From the NCBI GenBank assembly GCA_964502215.1, contig CAZCUN010000011.1, forward strand, positions 1-64,000: 64,000 nt of DNA, in the 5' to 3' direction. This document shows positions 26,080-34,226 of this stretch, piece by piece. The translations under genes and the position numbers were made by a program. Under the pieces are notes generated by a model. It searched no databases and had not been told where the DNA came from. It saw only the letters and a program-made list of their open reading frames with translations. Numbering within the stretch: position 1 is the first letter of the stretch; every line of letters begins with the position of its first letter. Source of the DNA: JAALLB01 sp964502215 (lineage in GTDB: Bacteria; Pseudomonadota; Alphaproteobacteria; Rhizobiales; Rhizobiaceae).

Positions 26080-27771
26080 CTACACCAACCGATTAACCGC
26101 ACTCACCAGTGCTTCAAGCGAAGCAGCTACGATGTTTGAATTTACGCCTACACCAAAGAGTTTCTTGCCGCCTGATTCAGTTTCCATGTAACAAATAGCG
26201 GTCGCGTCGGCGCCTGTTCCTAAGCTATGTTCTGAATAATCAATCACAGAAATTTCGATACCTACATGTTTAGAAAGCGCATCGACGAAGCCATCGATAG
26301 GGCCAGTGCCTTGACCTTTAATCGATGTCTCTTTACCGCCATCCAAAATAATAGCTTCCAGATTGCGAATGCCAGAACCAGTTTCACCCGCAAGTGTGGT
26401 TGAATGATCAACGAACTTGATACGCGCGTCAGGTTGATTGACATAGGCGTCTTGAAAGACATCGTGAATACGGCTCGAGGGCAGTTCAACACCTTCTTTA
26501 TCCGTAATATTTTGAACCAACTCACGCATTTCGATTTGCAAATTGCGCGGCAGTTGAATGCCGTAATCCTGCGCCAAAATATAAGCGATACCGCCCTTGC
26601 CGGATTGCGAGTTAATGCGAATAATCGCCTCATAATCACGCCCCACGTCTTGCGGATCAATCGGCAAATACGGCACTTCCCATAGTGGCTTATTAGCTTT
26701 TTCAAGCGCCTTCATACCCTTGTTAATCGCATCTTGGTGCGAGCCAGAAAACGCTGTGTAAACCAATTCACCCACATAAGGATGGCGCTCAGGAATGCGC
26801 AATTGATTGGAGTATTCATAAACATCCTTCATGCGCGGAATGTCAGAGCAATCCAATTGCGGGTCAACGCCTTGCGTAAACATGTTAAGCGCCAGCGTCA
26901 CCAAATCAACATTGCCCGTGCGCTCACCATTGCCAAACAACGTTCCCTCCACACGGTCAGCCCCCGCCATCAACCCAAGCTCAGTTGCAGCAATGCCTGT
27001 GCCACGGTCATTATGCGGGTGAAGCGATAAAATAATGTTTTCACGATTGTTTAAATTCCGCGACATCCACTCGATCTGATCTGCATGAATGTTTGGCGTC
27101 GACATCTCAACTGTTGCAGGCAAGTTAAAGATCAACTTGTTATCCGCCGTTGGCTGCATAACTTCTTCAACCGCGTTACAAATTTCTAACGCGAACTCAA
27201 GTTCTGTGCCCGTGAAGCTTTCAGGCGAATACTCAAAACGATAACCACCGCCCGCATCTTCTGCCATATCTCGGATCATCTTGGCGGCATCCACTGCAAT
27301 CTGCTTGATGCCCGCACGGTATTGCCCAAACACCACACGACGCTGAAGCTCTGATGTTGAATTATAAAAATGCACGATAGGCTTATTCGCACCTTGCAAT
27401 GCCTCAAACGTGCGCGTGATGAGTTCAGGCCGACATTGCACCAACACCTGAAGCGAAACATCATCAGGCACATTACCCTGCTCTACACACCAGCGCGCAA
27501 AATCAAAATCTGTTTGCGAAGCGGACGGAAAACCGATTTCAATTTCCTTAAACTGCATATCAAGCAAAAGCTTAAACATCCGCTCTTTACGGTCTTGCCC
27601 CATCGGATCAATCAACGCCTGATTGCCATCACGCAGATCAACCGAACACCAAATAGGCGCTTGCGTTATCGTCTTCGACGGCCAAGTGCGATCAGTCAAA
27701 TCTATCTGGTCATAAGCACGATATTTCTCACCAGCAGTTGGCATAATGGGTGTTTGATTTTTAGATGTCAT
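26080..27771 (-). CDS. leuA: 2-isopropylmalate synthase LeuA (long, LeuA2-type)
   Basis: 563-aa enzyme condensing acetyl-CoA with 2-oxoisovalerate, the first committed step of leucine synthesis. Visible are the metal/substrate motif SVDLRDGNQALIDPM (~40), HxH metal ligands in LSLHPHNDRGTG (~245), and the C-terminal LeuA dimer (allosteric) domain with GIEISVIDYSEHSLGTGADA (~505). ATG 27771 (MTSKNQ) is chosen by family length; an ORF start 33 nt upstream exists. A Leu-rich leader peptide and hairpin lie upstream, suggesting attenuation by leucine. Confidence 0.93.
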   Translation of the reverse strand: MTSKNQTPIMPTAGEKYRAYDQIDLTDRTWPSKTITQAPIWCSVDLRDGNQALIDPMGQDRKERMFKLLLDMQFKEIEIGFPSASQTDFDFARWCVEQGNVPDDVSLQVLVQCRPELITRTFEALQGANKPIVHFYNSTSELQRRVVFGQYRAGIKQIAVDAAKMIRDMAEDAGGGYRFEYSPESFTGTELEFALEICNAVEEVMQPTADNKLIFNLPATVEMSTPNIHADQIEWMSRNLNNRENIILSLHPHNDRGTGIAATELGLMAGADRVEGTLFGNGERTGNVDLVTLALNMFTQGVDPQLDCSDIPRMKDVYEYSNQLRIPERHPYVGELVYTAFSGSHQDAINKGMKALEKANKPLWEVPYLPIDPQDVGRDYEAIIRINSQSGKGGIAYILAQDYGIQLPRNLQIEMRELVQNITDKEGVELPSSRIHDVFQDAYVNQPDARIKFVDHSTTLAGETGSGIRNLEAIILDGGKETSIKGQGTGPIDGFVDALSKHVGIEISVIDYSEHSLGTGADATAICYMETESGGKKLFGVGVNSNIVAASLEALVSAVNRLV

Positions 27772-27869
27772 TATACGGTCGTTTCTTAAAAATTTTTCGC
27801 GCAATTTATGAACCTATCTATAGTCCAAAAAGCACAATGATTTCTATTTAAATTTTGAAAAGATTTAAG

Positions 27870-27897
27870 AGCAAGGTCAAAGACCGTTCCGACCGCT
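27870..27897 (-). promoter_or_regulatory. Candidate attenuator hairpins of leuA leader
   Basis: Between the leader peptide stop and leuA, a GGTC block (27875-27878, + strand) can pair with either GACC at 27882-27885 or GACC at 27891-27894, giving mutually exclusive stems. The longer one extends to AGC/GCT with a 2-nt bulge. On the RNA strand a T-rich run (CTTAAATCTTTT) follows. This layout fits an attenuator, but the stem is short and I have not computed its stability. Confidence 0.45.
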
Positions 27898-27905
27898 GGA
27901 TGCCC

Positions 27906-27980
27906 TTAAGAAACACAAGCCCAACGATCGCGACTAAGCACGAGCAGGAGGTTGATGAGGAGTGTGTTTATTGTGTTCAT
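27906..27980 (-). CDS. Leucine-rich leader peptide of leuA (leuL-like)
   Basis: 24-codon ORF ATG 27980 to TAA 27906, too short for usual gene calling. The peptide begins MNTINTLLINLLLVLSRDRW: six Leu among residues 7-15, in the pattern LLxxLLLxL. It ends 135 nt before the leuA start, a normal distance for a ribosome-stalling attenuator. No Shine-Dalgarno is seen, but a promoter-like pair upstream places the transcription start on the ATG, so it may be translated as a leaderless mRNA. Identity is inferred from Leu content and position. Confidence 0.75.
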   Translation of the reverse strand: MNTINTLLINLLLVLSRDRWACVS

Positions 27981-27986
27981 GGCGGC

Positions 27987-28015
27987 ACAATAATTAAATA
28001 TTTTACCTAAGGCAA
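27987..28015 (-). promoter_or_regulatory. Candidate promoter of leu leader / leuA operon
   Basis: On the reverse strand TTGCCT (28010-28015), a 17-nt spacer and TATTGT (27987-27992) lie 6 nt before the leader ATG. This places the expected transcription start at or next to the A of the ATG. It has the same geometry as the trpL promoter in this window. Confidence 0.5.
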
Positions 28016-28140
28016 TAGAAAACAAATCAAAAGGACTTGGCTTCGCTGTTTATATACCACCGTTCGAAATCCGGGTGAGTGAATGCATGCACATGCTTAT
28101 CCGTAACCTAATCACACAAGTGGAATCTAGCACCCTCATG

Positions 28141-28204
28141 CCTCTAGCCTGTCGAAGGCCGCGGGTACGGTGATTGAGGCAACAACCCTTCGACAAGCTT
28201 GAGG
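28141..28204. repeat. REP-like inverted repeat
   Basis: Two 18-nt arms (28141-28158 and 28187-28204) pair at 15 of 18 positions around a 28-nt loop. The core CTGTCGAAGG / CCTTCGACAAG resembles dispersed GTCGAAGG palindromes known from many alphaproteobacterial genomes. It lies in the ~320-bp gene-free stretch between the leuA leader promoter and the small gene at 28320; nothing else was seen there. Confidence 0.6.
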
Positions 28205-28319
28205 TACAAACCCTAAGATAACCAACGCAAACACACATCAACCTCGATAACCATAAATAACAATGTACCAACATAAGGCCTTATTACGTGCTATAATATG
28301 AATGAGAAAAATAGAAACT

Positions 28320-28517
28320 ATGAAATCGAAACCAAATTTAATGTCACAGAATAATGCTATTATCGAAGAAGTTGGAAATACGCTTGGACTCGTTTCCAGT
28401 ATTCAATCTGATTTATCAAAGCAACGAGTAAAAGACAGTCCTGAGTTACGAGAAACACTTTTGAGGCTACAAGAGCTTGTTGCTCGACTTGAAGAAGCCG
28501 TTGCTACACGGCAGTAG
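28320..28517 (+). CDS. Small hypothetical helical protein
   Basis: 65-aa (71 if the ATG at 28302 is used) predicted helical, acidic protein with a heptad-like C-terminus (LRETLLRLQELVARLEEAV). It has no recognised family and no strong RBS. It converges with the ABC transporter ATPase gene. It is kept because it fills the gap with plausible codon use; it could be spurious. Confidence 0.4.
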   Translation: MKSKPNLMSQNNAIIEEVGNTLGLVSSIQSDLSKQRVKDSPELRETLLRLQELVARLEEAVATRQ

Positions 28518-28528
28518 AGTTATAGTAC

Positions 28529-29569
28529 CTAGCCCTTAGTACTTGAAACACGTGGCACGAGCGCTCTTACTAAGTCTAGCATATCAAGTTGACCAACGAC
28601 TTTATCACCATCCAATACGCGGTAGATTTTATTGGTCTCACCATTAGAAACCGCAATCATACTCTCAAGGTTATCTGTAACCTGAACATCGCCAGCATAT
28701 TTAGCGCCCCTTTTAACCTTGCCCATCACAGAACGGACTTTCAAAACGCGGGCGCGGTTAATGTCGCTTACGAAATCTTCGATATAAGGGTCATTCGGAT
28801 TAAGCAAAATGCCTTGCGGTTCGCCTTGTTGAACAACAGCGCCATCTTTTAAGATCACCAAATGGTCAGCAAGCTTAAGCGCTTCATCAAGGTCGTGCGT
28901 AATGAAAACAATTGTTTTATGCAGCTCTTGCTGGAGTTCTAAAAGCAGGTCTTGCATGTCTGTACGAATGAGCGGATCAAGTGCTGAAAACGCTTCATCC
29001 ATCAACATGATATCAGTATTGGCTGTTAGCGCACGTGCAATACCCACACGCTGTTGCATGCCACCAGAAAGTTGTGCTGGATAATGGTTTTCATAGCCTT
29101 GAAGCCCGACACGGTCGAGCCATTTCATTGCCTCGCGGTTTTGCACCTCTTCGCTTTCACCACGCACCTTCAAGGCCATGCCTGCATTTTGCAAAACAGA
29201 GCGGTGCGGCAAAAGTGCAAATTTTTGGAAAACCATCGACATGCGATTTTGTCGAAGCTTACGAAGTTCTTCTTCGTTAAATTGCATAACGTCTTCGCCA
29301 TCAACCACAATCTCACCAGCAGTGGGTTCAATAAGACGGTTCAAGTGTCTAATCAGCGTCGATTTACCAGAACCAGACAAGCCCATCACAACCGTGATTT
29401 CACCAGCCTGCATATCTACGTCAATATTTTGAAGGCCCAAAACATGCTGGTGTTGGGCAAGTAAGTCTTCTTTACCAAGGCCATTTTTCACATGCACTAG
29501 AGCGTCTTGGTCATTAGTACCAAATATTTTAAACAGTCCGCGAAGGCGAACTTTAGGTTGATTACTCAT
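28529..29569 (-). CDS. proV: Glycine betaine/choline-type ABC importer, ATP-binding subunit
   Basis: 346-aa ATPase of the ProV/ChoV family. Walker A GLSGSGKSTLIRHLNRL (~65), signature LSGGMQQRVGIARAL (~165), Walker B IMLMDEAFSALDPL (~187) and a C-terminal CBS-like extension (~280-346) typical of osmoprotectant importers are present. It is the last gene of the binding protein-permease-ATPase operon, 14 bp after the permease. The symbol reflects the family; the ligand (betaine, proline betaine or choline) is not decided. Confidence 0.9.
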   Translation of the reverse strand: MSNQPKVRLRGLFKIFGTNDQDALVHVKNGLGKEDLLAQHQHVLGLQNIDVDMQAGEITVVMGLSGSGKSTLIRHLNRLIEPTAGEIVVDGEDVMQFNEEELRKLRQNRMSMVFQKFALLPHRSVLQNAGMALKVRGESEEVQNREAMKWLDRVGLQGYENHYPAQLSGGMQQRVGIARALTANTDIMLMDEAFSALDPLIRTDMQDLLLELQQELHKTIVFITHDLDEALKLADHLVILKDGAVVQQGEPQGILLNPNDPYIEDFVSDINRARVLKVRSVMGKVKRGAKYAGDVQVTDNLESMIAVSNGETNKIYRVLDGDKVVGQLDMLDLVRALVPRVSSTKG

Positions 29570-29583
29570 AACTATTTCAGTCC

Positions 29584-30618
29584 CTAGTGTTTCATATGGG
29601 TCATATCAACCCGAGAGAGTGCAGCCTTTGAAACGCGATCCAATATGACAGCCAATAGTACGATACCAATACCAGCAACGATACCAACACCTAATTCAAG
29701 ATTACGAATACCGCGCAATACATTCACACCAAGTCCAGGCGCAGAAACTAGCGAGGCAATCACCACCATCGCAAGCGACATCATGATTGTTTGATTGATA
29801 CCAGCCATAATATTTGGAAGCGCTAAGGGAAGTTCCACACCAACCAATCGTTGATTTGAATTCATTCCAAACGCATTGGCAGCTTCAATCACGTCTTTAT
29901 CAACCAGCCTGATACCAAGATTGGTGAGGCGGATAACAGGAACGATTGCATAAAGAATAATCGCCACACCGTAGAGCTTTGATTCAGTGACCGAGAAAAG
30001 GAAAATCAGCGGAATGAGATATACAAAGGTCGGGAGCGTTTGCAAGAGATCAAGAATAGGAACAACAGCGCGTTGTAATCTATCCGATTTCGACATGGCA
30101 ATACCAATCGGCACACCCAATAAAACCGATATACCCGTACAAACAAAAATAATAGAAAGCGTCTGCATCGCGACATCATAGTGGTCGACAAATGCTAGAA
30201 GTAGAATTGAAAAAGCAACAAAGATCGTCACCCCTTTTGAGCGCGATGAGTACCAAGAAATCGCCAGCAAAATAGGGATCATAATAAACCAAGGCACAGC
30301 ACTAAAGGTATAAAGCGCACCATCAAGCATCCAGCTTAGCGGCTGCGTAATCGGATCAAGCACAGATTTAAGCGCAGGTTTGGCAGCCAAAAAGCTATCT
30401 TCAATGCCTTTAGTAACATCGCGCGTCTGGCTAAGGTTACCACAGCTCTCATTTAAATTATCAAGTGAAGGAAATGGAAATATAGGCCCACCAGAACCAG
30501 CTTCCTTGCCAGCGCTTTGGTTTAGTAAATCAGACATCGAAAGTGGCGCATCAGACGCACCGCCGCCACACCATTCTTGTAAGCCTAATTTTTCAAATAA
30601 CCCATCATAAAAAGCCAT
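29584..30618 (-). CDS. proW: Glycine betaine/choline-type ABC importer, permease
   Basis: 344-aa ProW-type permease: a hydrophilic N-terminal extension (~100 residues) followed by six to seven membrane helices. The permease EAA-like loop is VIEAANAFGMNSNQRLVGVELPLALPNIMAGI (~230-260). It lies between the binding protein gene (68-bp gap with a hairpin) and the ATPase gene. Confidence 0.9.
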   Translation of the reverse strand: MAFYDGLFEKLGLQEWCGGGASDAPLSMSDLLNQSAGKEAGSGGPIFPFPSLDNLNESCGNLSQTRDVTKGIEDSFLAAKPALKSVLDPITQPLSWMLDGALYTFSAVPWFIMIPILLAISWYSSRSKGVTIFVAFSILLLAFVDHYDVAMQTLSIIFVCTGISVLLGVPIGIAMSKSDRLQRAVVPILDLLQTLPTFVYLIPLIFLFSVTESKLYGVAIILYAIVPVIRLTNLGIRLVDKDVIEAANAFGMNSNQRLVGVELPLALPNIMAGINQTIMMSLAMVVIASLVSAPGLGVNVLRGIRNLELGVGIVAGIGIVLLAVILDRVSKAALSRVDMTHMKH

Positions 30619-30643
30619 ATTTTCCCCAGCCTATAATAAAGAA

Positions 30644-30666
30644 CCCTCCCGCAAAATGCGGAAGGG
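30644..30666 (-). terminator. Intercistronic hairpin between binding protein and permease genes
   Basis: Arms CCCTCCCGC and GCGGAAGGG (8 of 9 pairs) around a 5-nt loop, followed on the transcript strand by a T-rich stretch. Its position just after the binding protein gene suggests partial termination or 3'-end protection, giving excess binding protein. Confidence 0.6.
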
Positions 30667-30686
30667 ATATTTTTTAATGTTACTTA

Positions 30687-31676
30687 CTAAAGGACCGCAG
30701 CAAGCTTAGCTTTCGCATCAGCATTCAACCAGTTGCCCCAAACATCTTTGTAGTTTGTTAGGAAGTAAACAGCAGCTTCTTCGTTAGAAGCATTGTTGTC
30801 TAAACGCCACGCAAGCACTTCACCCATTTGAGCGTTTGTGAATGATACATTTTTCAACAATGCAACAATTTCTGGATTCTCTTTAGCAAAAGGACCAGAA
30901 ACAGCAGTTGCCACTTTAGCAGCTGGGTAAGCAGACGGTTTTGGTGTTGCACAATCAACTTTACCATTACATGTGTGTGCCTCAGCATTATGCTCGCTCA
31001 CTTTAACCTGCACCATTGGGTATTTGCCCAATACAGCAGTTGGAGCCCAGTAGTACCCAAACCACGGTGCTTTATCTGCATAAGCAGCGGCGATAGAAGT
31101 TTGAAGTGTTTCACCAGAACCATGCTGGAAACGCTCAAGGCCTCCATCTGCAGCTTTAAGAGCTTTCAGATTGTTGTTGTTGATGATATCACAAGCCCAA
31201 CCTGATGGACAATCATGGAACTTACCGCCAACAGCAGCAGGGTTCTTCATGATGCCATCCCAAGTTAATAGCTCAGGATTTGACTTTGCAAGATATTCTG
31301 GAATCCACCAGCCTTCAACGCCACCATCTGAAAGTACGTTAGTAAGCTCAACCAATTTACCCTCGTCTACAAGACCTTGATAAGCTGGTGTAGAGTTCAC
31401 CCATACTTCAGTCAGAATGTCTGGTTCACCAGTTTCTGCCAAAGATGTAAGTGCAGGTACTGTTGATGAAGGTACTTTTTGTACTTCACAACCATAACCT
31501 TGTTGCATCAAAAATGTAGCAACTGCAGTTACTACTTGAGATGATGCCCAATCCATTTCAGTGATTGAAACTTTGCCACAATCAGCCGCGTGTGCTTGTG
31601 AAGCAGTGAAGCTTGCTGGTGTTCCACTTAGAACTGTAGAAACAGCAAATGCTGCGCCTAAAAAATATTTTTTCAT
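30687..31676 (-). CDS. proX: Glycine betaine/choline-type ABC importer, periplasmic binding protein
   Basis: 329-aa OpuAC/ProX-family binding protein. The signal peptide ends at ASQAHA-ADCGKV. Ligand-cage aromatics are suggested by MDWASSQ, WVNST, GGVEGWWIPEYL and APWFGYYWAPT. Two Cys pairs (C-x-S-G-W-A-C and HTC...DC) may form disulfides. Start at ATG 31676 with a GGGAGAAG ribosome site; an ORF extension upstream lacks support. First gene of its operon. Confidence 0.9.
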   Translation of the reverse strand: MKKYFLGAAFAVSTVLSGTPASFTASQAHAADCGKVSITEMDWASSQVVTAVATFLMQQGYGCEVQKVPSSTVPALTSLAETGEPDILTEVWVNSTPAYQGLVDEGKLVELTNVLSDGGVEGWWIPEYLAKSNPELLTWDGIMKNPAAVGGKFHDCPSGWACDIINNNNLKALKAADGGLERFQHGSGETLQTSIAAAYADKAPWFGYYWAPTAVLGKYPMVQVKVSEHNAEAHTCNGKVDCATPKPSAYPAAKVATAVSGPFAKENPEIVALLKNVSFTNAQMGEVLAWRLDNNASNEEAAVYFLTNYKDVWGNWLNADAKAKLAAVL

Positions 31677-31837
31677 TTTCTTCTCCCAATTTGATTCAGT
31701 AAATCTGAACTCAATGCGATAAAGTATGCACAATTTACAAAACGTTGCGAGTAAAAACGACATAATCCATAGCCAAGGTACGACATTATTCATCACTTTT
31801 TGCTGCATTAGTTAATTTGGCCACTAGTTAGTAAAAC

Positions 31838-33991
31838 TTAACGCCCCAAATGCACAACTACGTTTTCAATTATCCGCATCCCTGCTTCACCACCCAAAGA
31901 CATAATACTTTCTGGATGAAACTGAACAGCAGCCACAGGTTCATTGACGTGTTCAATCCCCATCACAACACCATCTTCTGTCAAAGCGGTAACAGTGAAC
32001 TCGTTCGGTAATTTTTGTGGATCAGCATGAATAGAATGGTAACGTCCAATGGTAATTTCATCTTCTAGTCCAGAAAAGACAATGCCAGCCTCTTGCACAT
32101 GAACCCTAGAAGGCTTGCCATGCATAGGAATATCTAATTGCTTCAATTCACCACCATAGCTTTCTGCGATAGCTTGAAGCCCAAGACATACACCAAATAT
32201 AGGCAATTTTTTTGCACGCGCCTTTGATATTGTATCAGCACAGTTAAAATCTTGCGGACTACCAGGGCCAGGCGAAAGCACCACAAGGTTTGGCTTATGA
32301 TGTTCAATCACTTCGTCAGAAATCGGAGAGCGCACAGTAACAACCTCTGCACCTGTCTGACGGAAATAATTGGCAAGCGTGTGCACAAAAGAATCTTCGT
32401 GATCTACTAGCAAAATTTTTCGCCCCTTACCCACTTGAGCCGTATCGCGTGCGCTGGCATTGTCATTGCTTTTACCCGCTTCACGAATAGCGGTTAACAT
32501 CGCAGATGCTTTAAGTTCTGTTTCGCGCTCTTCTTCCATCGGGTCTGAATCAAACAGCAATGTAGCTCCTGCCCGCACTTCTGCGATGCCATCTTTAATA
32601 CGCACAGTGCGAAGCGTTAGACCTGTATTCATGTCGCCATTAAAATGCACAACACCAACCGCACCACCATACCATGCTCGAGGCGATTTCTCGTTTTCTT
32701 CAATATGACGCATCGCCCAAAGCTTTGGTGCACCCGTAACGGTTACCGCCCACGCATGAGATAAGAACCCATCAAACGCATCCATGCCCTCACGCAATCT
32801 GCCTTCGATATGATCAACCGTGTGAATGAGCTTGGAATACATCTCAATCTGACGACGACCAATAACCTTGACACTTCCCGGTTCACAAACACGGGATTTA
32901 TCATTGCGGTCAACATCAGAACACATGGTAAGTTCGGATTCGTCTTTCTTGGAGTTGAGCAGCTTGAGAATTTGCTCACTGTCTTCAATCGCATCACGCC
33001 CGCGTTTGATTGTGCCAGATATCGGACATGTTTCAATTCGTCGCCCTGAAACGCGCACAAACATTTCAGGTGAAGCACCAACCAGATATTCTTGGTCCCC
33101 TAGATTGATGAAGAACGAATAAGGTGATGGGTTAATAGATTTAAGCTTGCGCGAAATTTCAGCCGGCTTGGTTTTACATTGCTCATAAAACATCTGCCCC
33201 GGCACAACCTCAAAGAGATCGCCGCGGATAAACTTCTCTTTGGCCTTTTCAACCATAGAAGCATATTCGCCAGGCACATGATCTCCCTTTGGAGGCACAA
33301 CATCTGTTGGCTTAAATGGCTCTTCAATAATTTCACGTTCTATGCTTCGCGTTGAAACATCATTTATTGTGAACTCATATTTATCGTGCCATGCAATCGC
33401 CTGATGATGGTCTACCACCAAAATTTCATCTGGAAGAAACAAAACCAAATCACGCTGATTATCACCACGATCCATCTTAAATTCCAGATCATCAAACTGG
33501 AAAGCAAGGTCGTAACCAAATGCACCAAACAAACCAAGGTTTGGATCTTCATCTGAGCGAAAAAGATCAACGATAGCGCGGACAACCGAAAATACAGTTG
33601 GCGCACGAGAGCGTTCTTCTTCACTCACCACCCCACCGCGTTCAATAACACGCAGCGTGACTGTGTCACCATCACGCGAAGCACTGGCAACATGATCATG
33701 AGCTTGCATCAGCTTAAGTAGAGGATCGAGAAAAACATCGCCGCGTTTGTTATAGGCAATCAGCTTAACATCTCGCCCCTGCGCTTCGATACCAAAGGGC
33801 GGATTAACAATAGCAGTATCCCAGCGTGTATAACGACCTGGGTATTCATAGTTTGAAGAAAGAACCGCGCCACGTTGAGAGTTTACTCGATCAAGCGTAT
33901 TATCAATTGCAGTATCATAGTCACTAGGAAAACTTTCTCGCTCAACACGAACGCCCCCCTGTGTTTCAAATTCTATTGTCTCGGATACCAT
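31838..33991 (-). CDS. trpE(G): Anthranilate synthase, fused TrpE-TrpG
   Basis: 717-aa bifunctional enzyme converting chorismate and glutamine to anthranilate. The TrpE part (~1-510) shows GTIKRGRDAIEDSEQIL (~325), KDESELTMCSDVDRNDKSRV and the C-terminal chorismate block GGAVGVVHFNGDMNTGLTLR. The TrpG amidotransferase part (~525-717) has SPGPGSPQDF, the nucleophile Cys in FGVCLGLQAIAE (~595) and QFHPESIMS (~690). The single-chain fusion is typical of Rhizobiales. RBS AAGGAA precedes ATG 33991. A trpL attenuator lies upstream. Confidence 0.95.
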   Translation of the reverse strand: MVSETIEFETQGGVRVERESFPSDYDTAIDNTLDRVNSQRGAVLSSNYEYPGRYTRWDTAIVNPPFGIEAQGRDVKLIAYNKRGDVFLDPLLKLMQAHDHVASASRDGDTVTLRVIERGGVVSEEERSRAPTVFSVVRAIVDLFRSDEDPNLGLFGAFGYDLAFQFDDLEFKMDRGDNQRDLVLFLPDEILVVDHHQAIAWHDKYEFTINDVSTRSIEREIIEEPFKPTDVVPPKGDHVPGEYASMVEKAKEKFIRGDLFEVVPGQMFYEQCKTKPAEISRKLKSINPSPYSFFINLGDQEYLVGASPEMFVRVSGRRIETCPISGTIKRGRDAIEDSEQILKLLNSKKDESELTMCSDVDRNDKSRVCEPGSVKVIGRRQIEMYSKLIHTVDHIEGRLREGMDAFDGFLSHAWAVTVTGAPKLWAMRHIEENEKSPRAWYGGAVGVVHFNGDMNTGLTLRTVRIKDGIAEVRAGATLLFDSDPMEEERETELKASAMLTAIREAGKSNDNASARDTAQVGKGRKILLVDHEDSFVHTLANYFRQTGAEVVTVRSPISDEVIEHHKPNLVVLSPGPGSPQDFNCADTISKARAKKLPIFGVCLGLQAIAESYGGELKQLDIPMHGKPSRVHVQEAGIVFSGLEDEITIGRYHSIHADPQKLPNEFTVTALTEDGVVMGIEHVNEPVAAVQFHPESIMSLGGEAGMRIIENVVVHLGR

Positions 33992-34014
33992 CCGTATTTC
34001 CTTCTAGTTACCAC

Positions 34015-34088
34015 CAGCAAAGCAGACCCTCTTGGTTTGTTTGCAAATAATCAAGCAAAGCAAACCCTCTTGGTTTGTTTGCAAACAA
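34015..34088. repeat. Two tandem 39-bp repeats, each a hairpin, in the trpE(G) 5' UTR
   Basis: Two ~35-nt units (34015-34049 and 34054-34088) repeat with period 39 and about three mismatches. Each contains an inverted repeat; in copy 2 the arms are GCAAAGCAAACC (34055-34066) and GGTTTGTTTGC (34072-34082) around a 5-nt loop. They lie between the trp terminator and the trpE(G) ribosome binding site. Confidence 0.75.
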
Positions 34089-34091
34089 AAA

Positions 34092-34117
34092 AGCCGCTTG
34101 GGATTTCTCCAGCGGCT
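34092..34117 (-). terminator. trp attenuator terminator
   Basis: On the reverse strand AGCCGCT and AGCGGCT form a 7-bp stem with a 12-nt loop, directly followed by TTTTTT. It lies 30 nt after the trpL stop, as expected for a transcription attenuator controlling trpE(G). Confidence 0.85.
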
Positions 34118-34146
34118 TGATCTTTCACACATTAAATCAGTGGCCG

Positions 34147-34191
34147 CTAAAAGCTGCCCCACCACCAAACTTGTGAAATTAAATTACTCAT
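34147..34191 (-). CDS. trpL: trp operon leader peptide TrpL
   Basis: 14-aa ORF, MSNLISQVWWWGSF, with three consecutive Trp codons followed by a terminator hairpin and then trpE(G). Ribosome stalling at the Trp codons when charged tRNA-Trp is scarce would prevent terminator formation. There is no Shine-Dalgarno: a promoter ends 6 nt before the ATG, which fits the leaderless trpL mRNA known from Sinorhizobium. Confidence 0.92.
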   Translation of the reverse strand: MSNLISQVWWWGSF

Positions 34192-34197
34192 AAAATC

Positions 34198-34226
34198 TTT
34201 GTAACGACAGAAGAAGCCACGCGCAA
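34198..34226 (-). promoter_or_regulatory. Candidate trpL promoter (leaderless start)
   Basis: Reverse-strand TTGCGC (34221-34226), 17-nt spacer, TACAAA (34198-34203), then 6 nt to the trpL ATG. The spacing predicts a transcript beginning at the ATG. Confidence 0.6.

Noticed and set aside
28061..28080. GTTCGAAATCC resembles a tRNA T-loop
   Set aside because: No matching T-stem, anticodon arm or acceptor stem could be formed on either side.
28050..28274. 74-codon reverse ORF across the REP-like repeat
   Set aside because: Cys/Arg-rich translation of an inverted repeat; no homology-like pattern or RBS.
34015..34088. Two repeats with a short spacer resembling a tiny CRISPR array
   Set aside because: Only two copies, directly tandem with a 4-nt gap, no cas genes, and placement in the trp leader explains them better.
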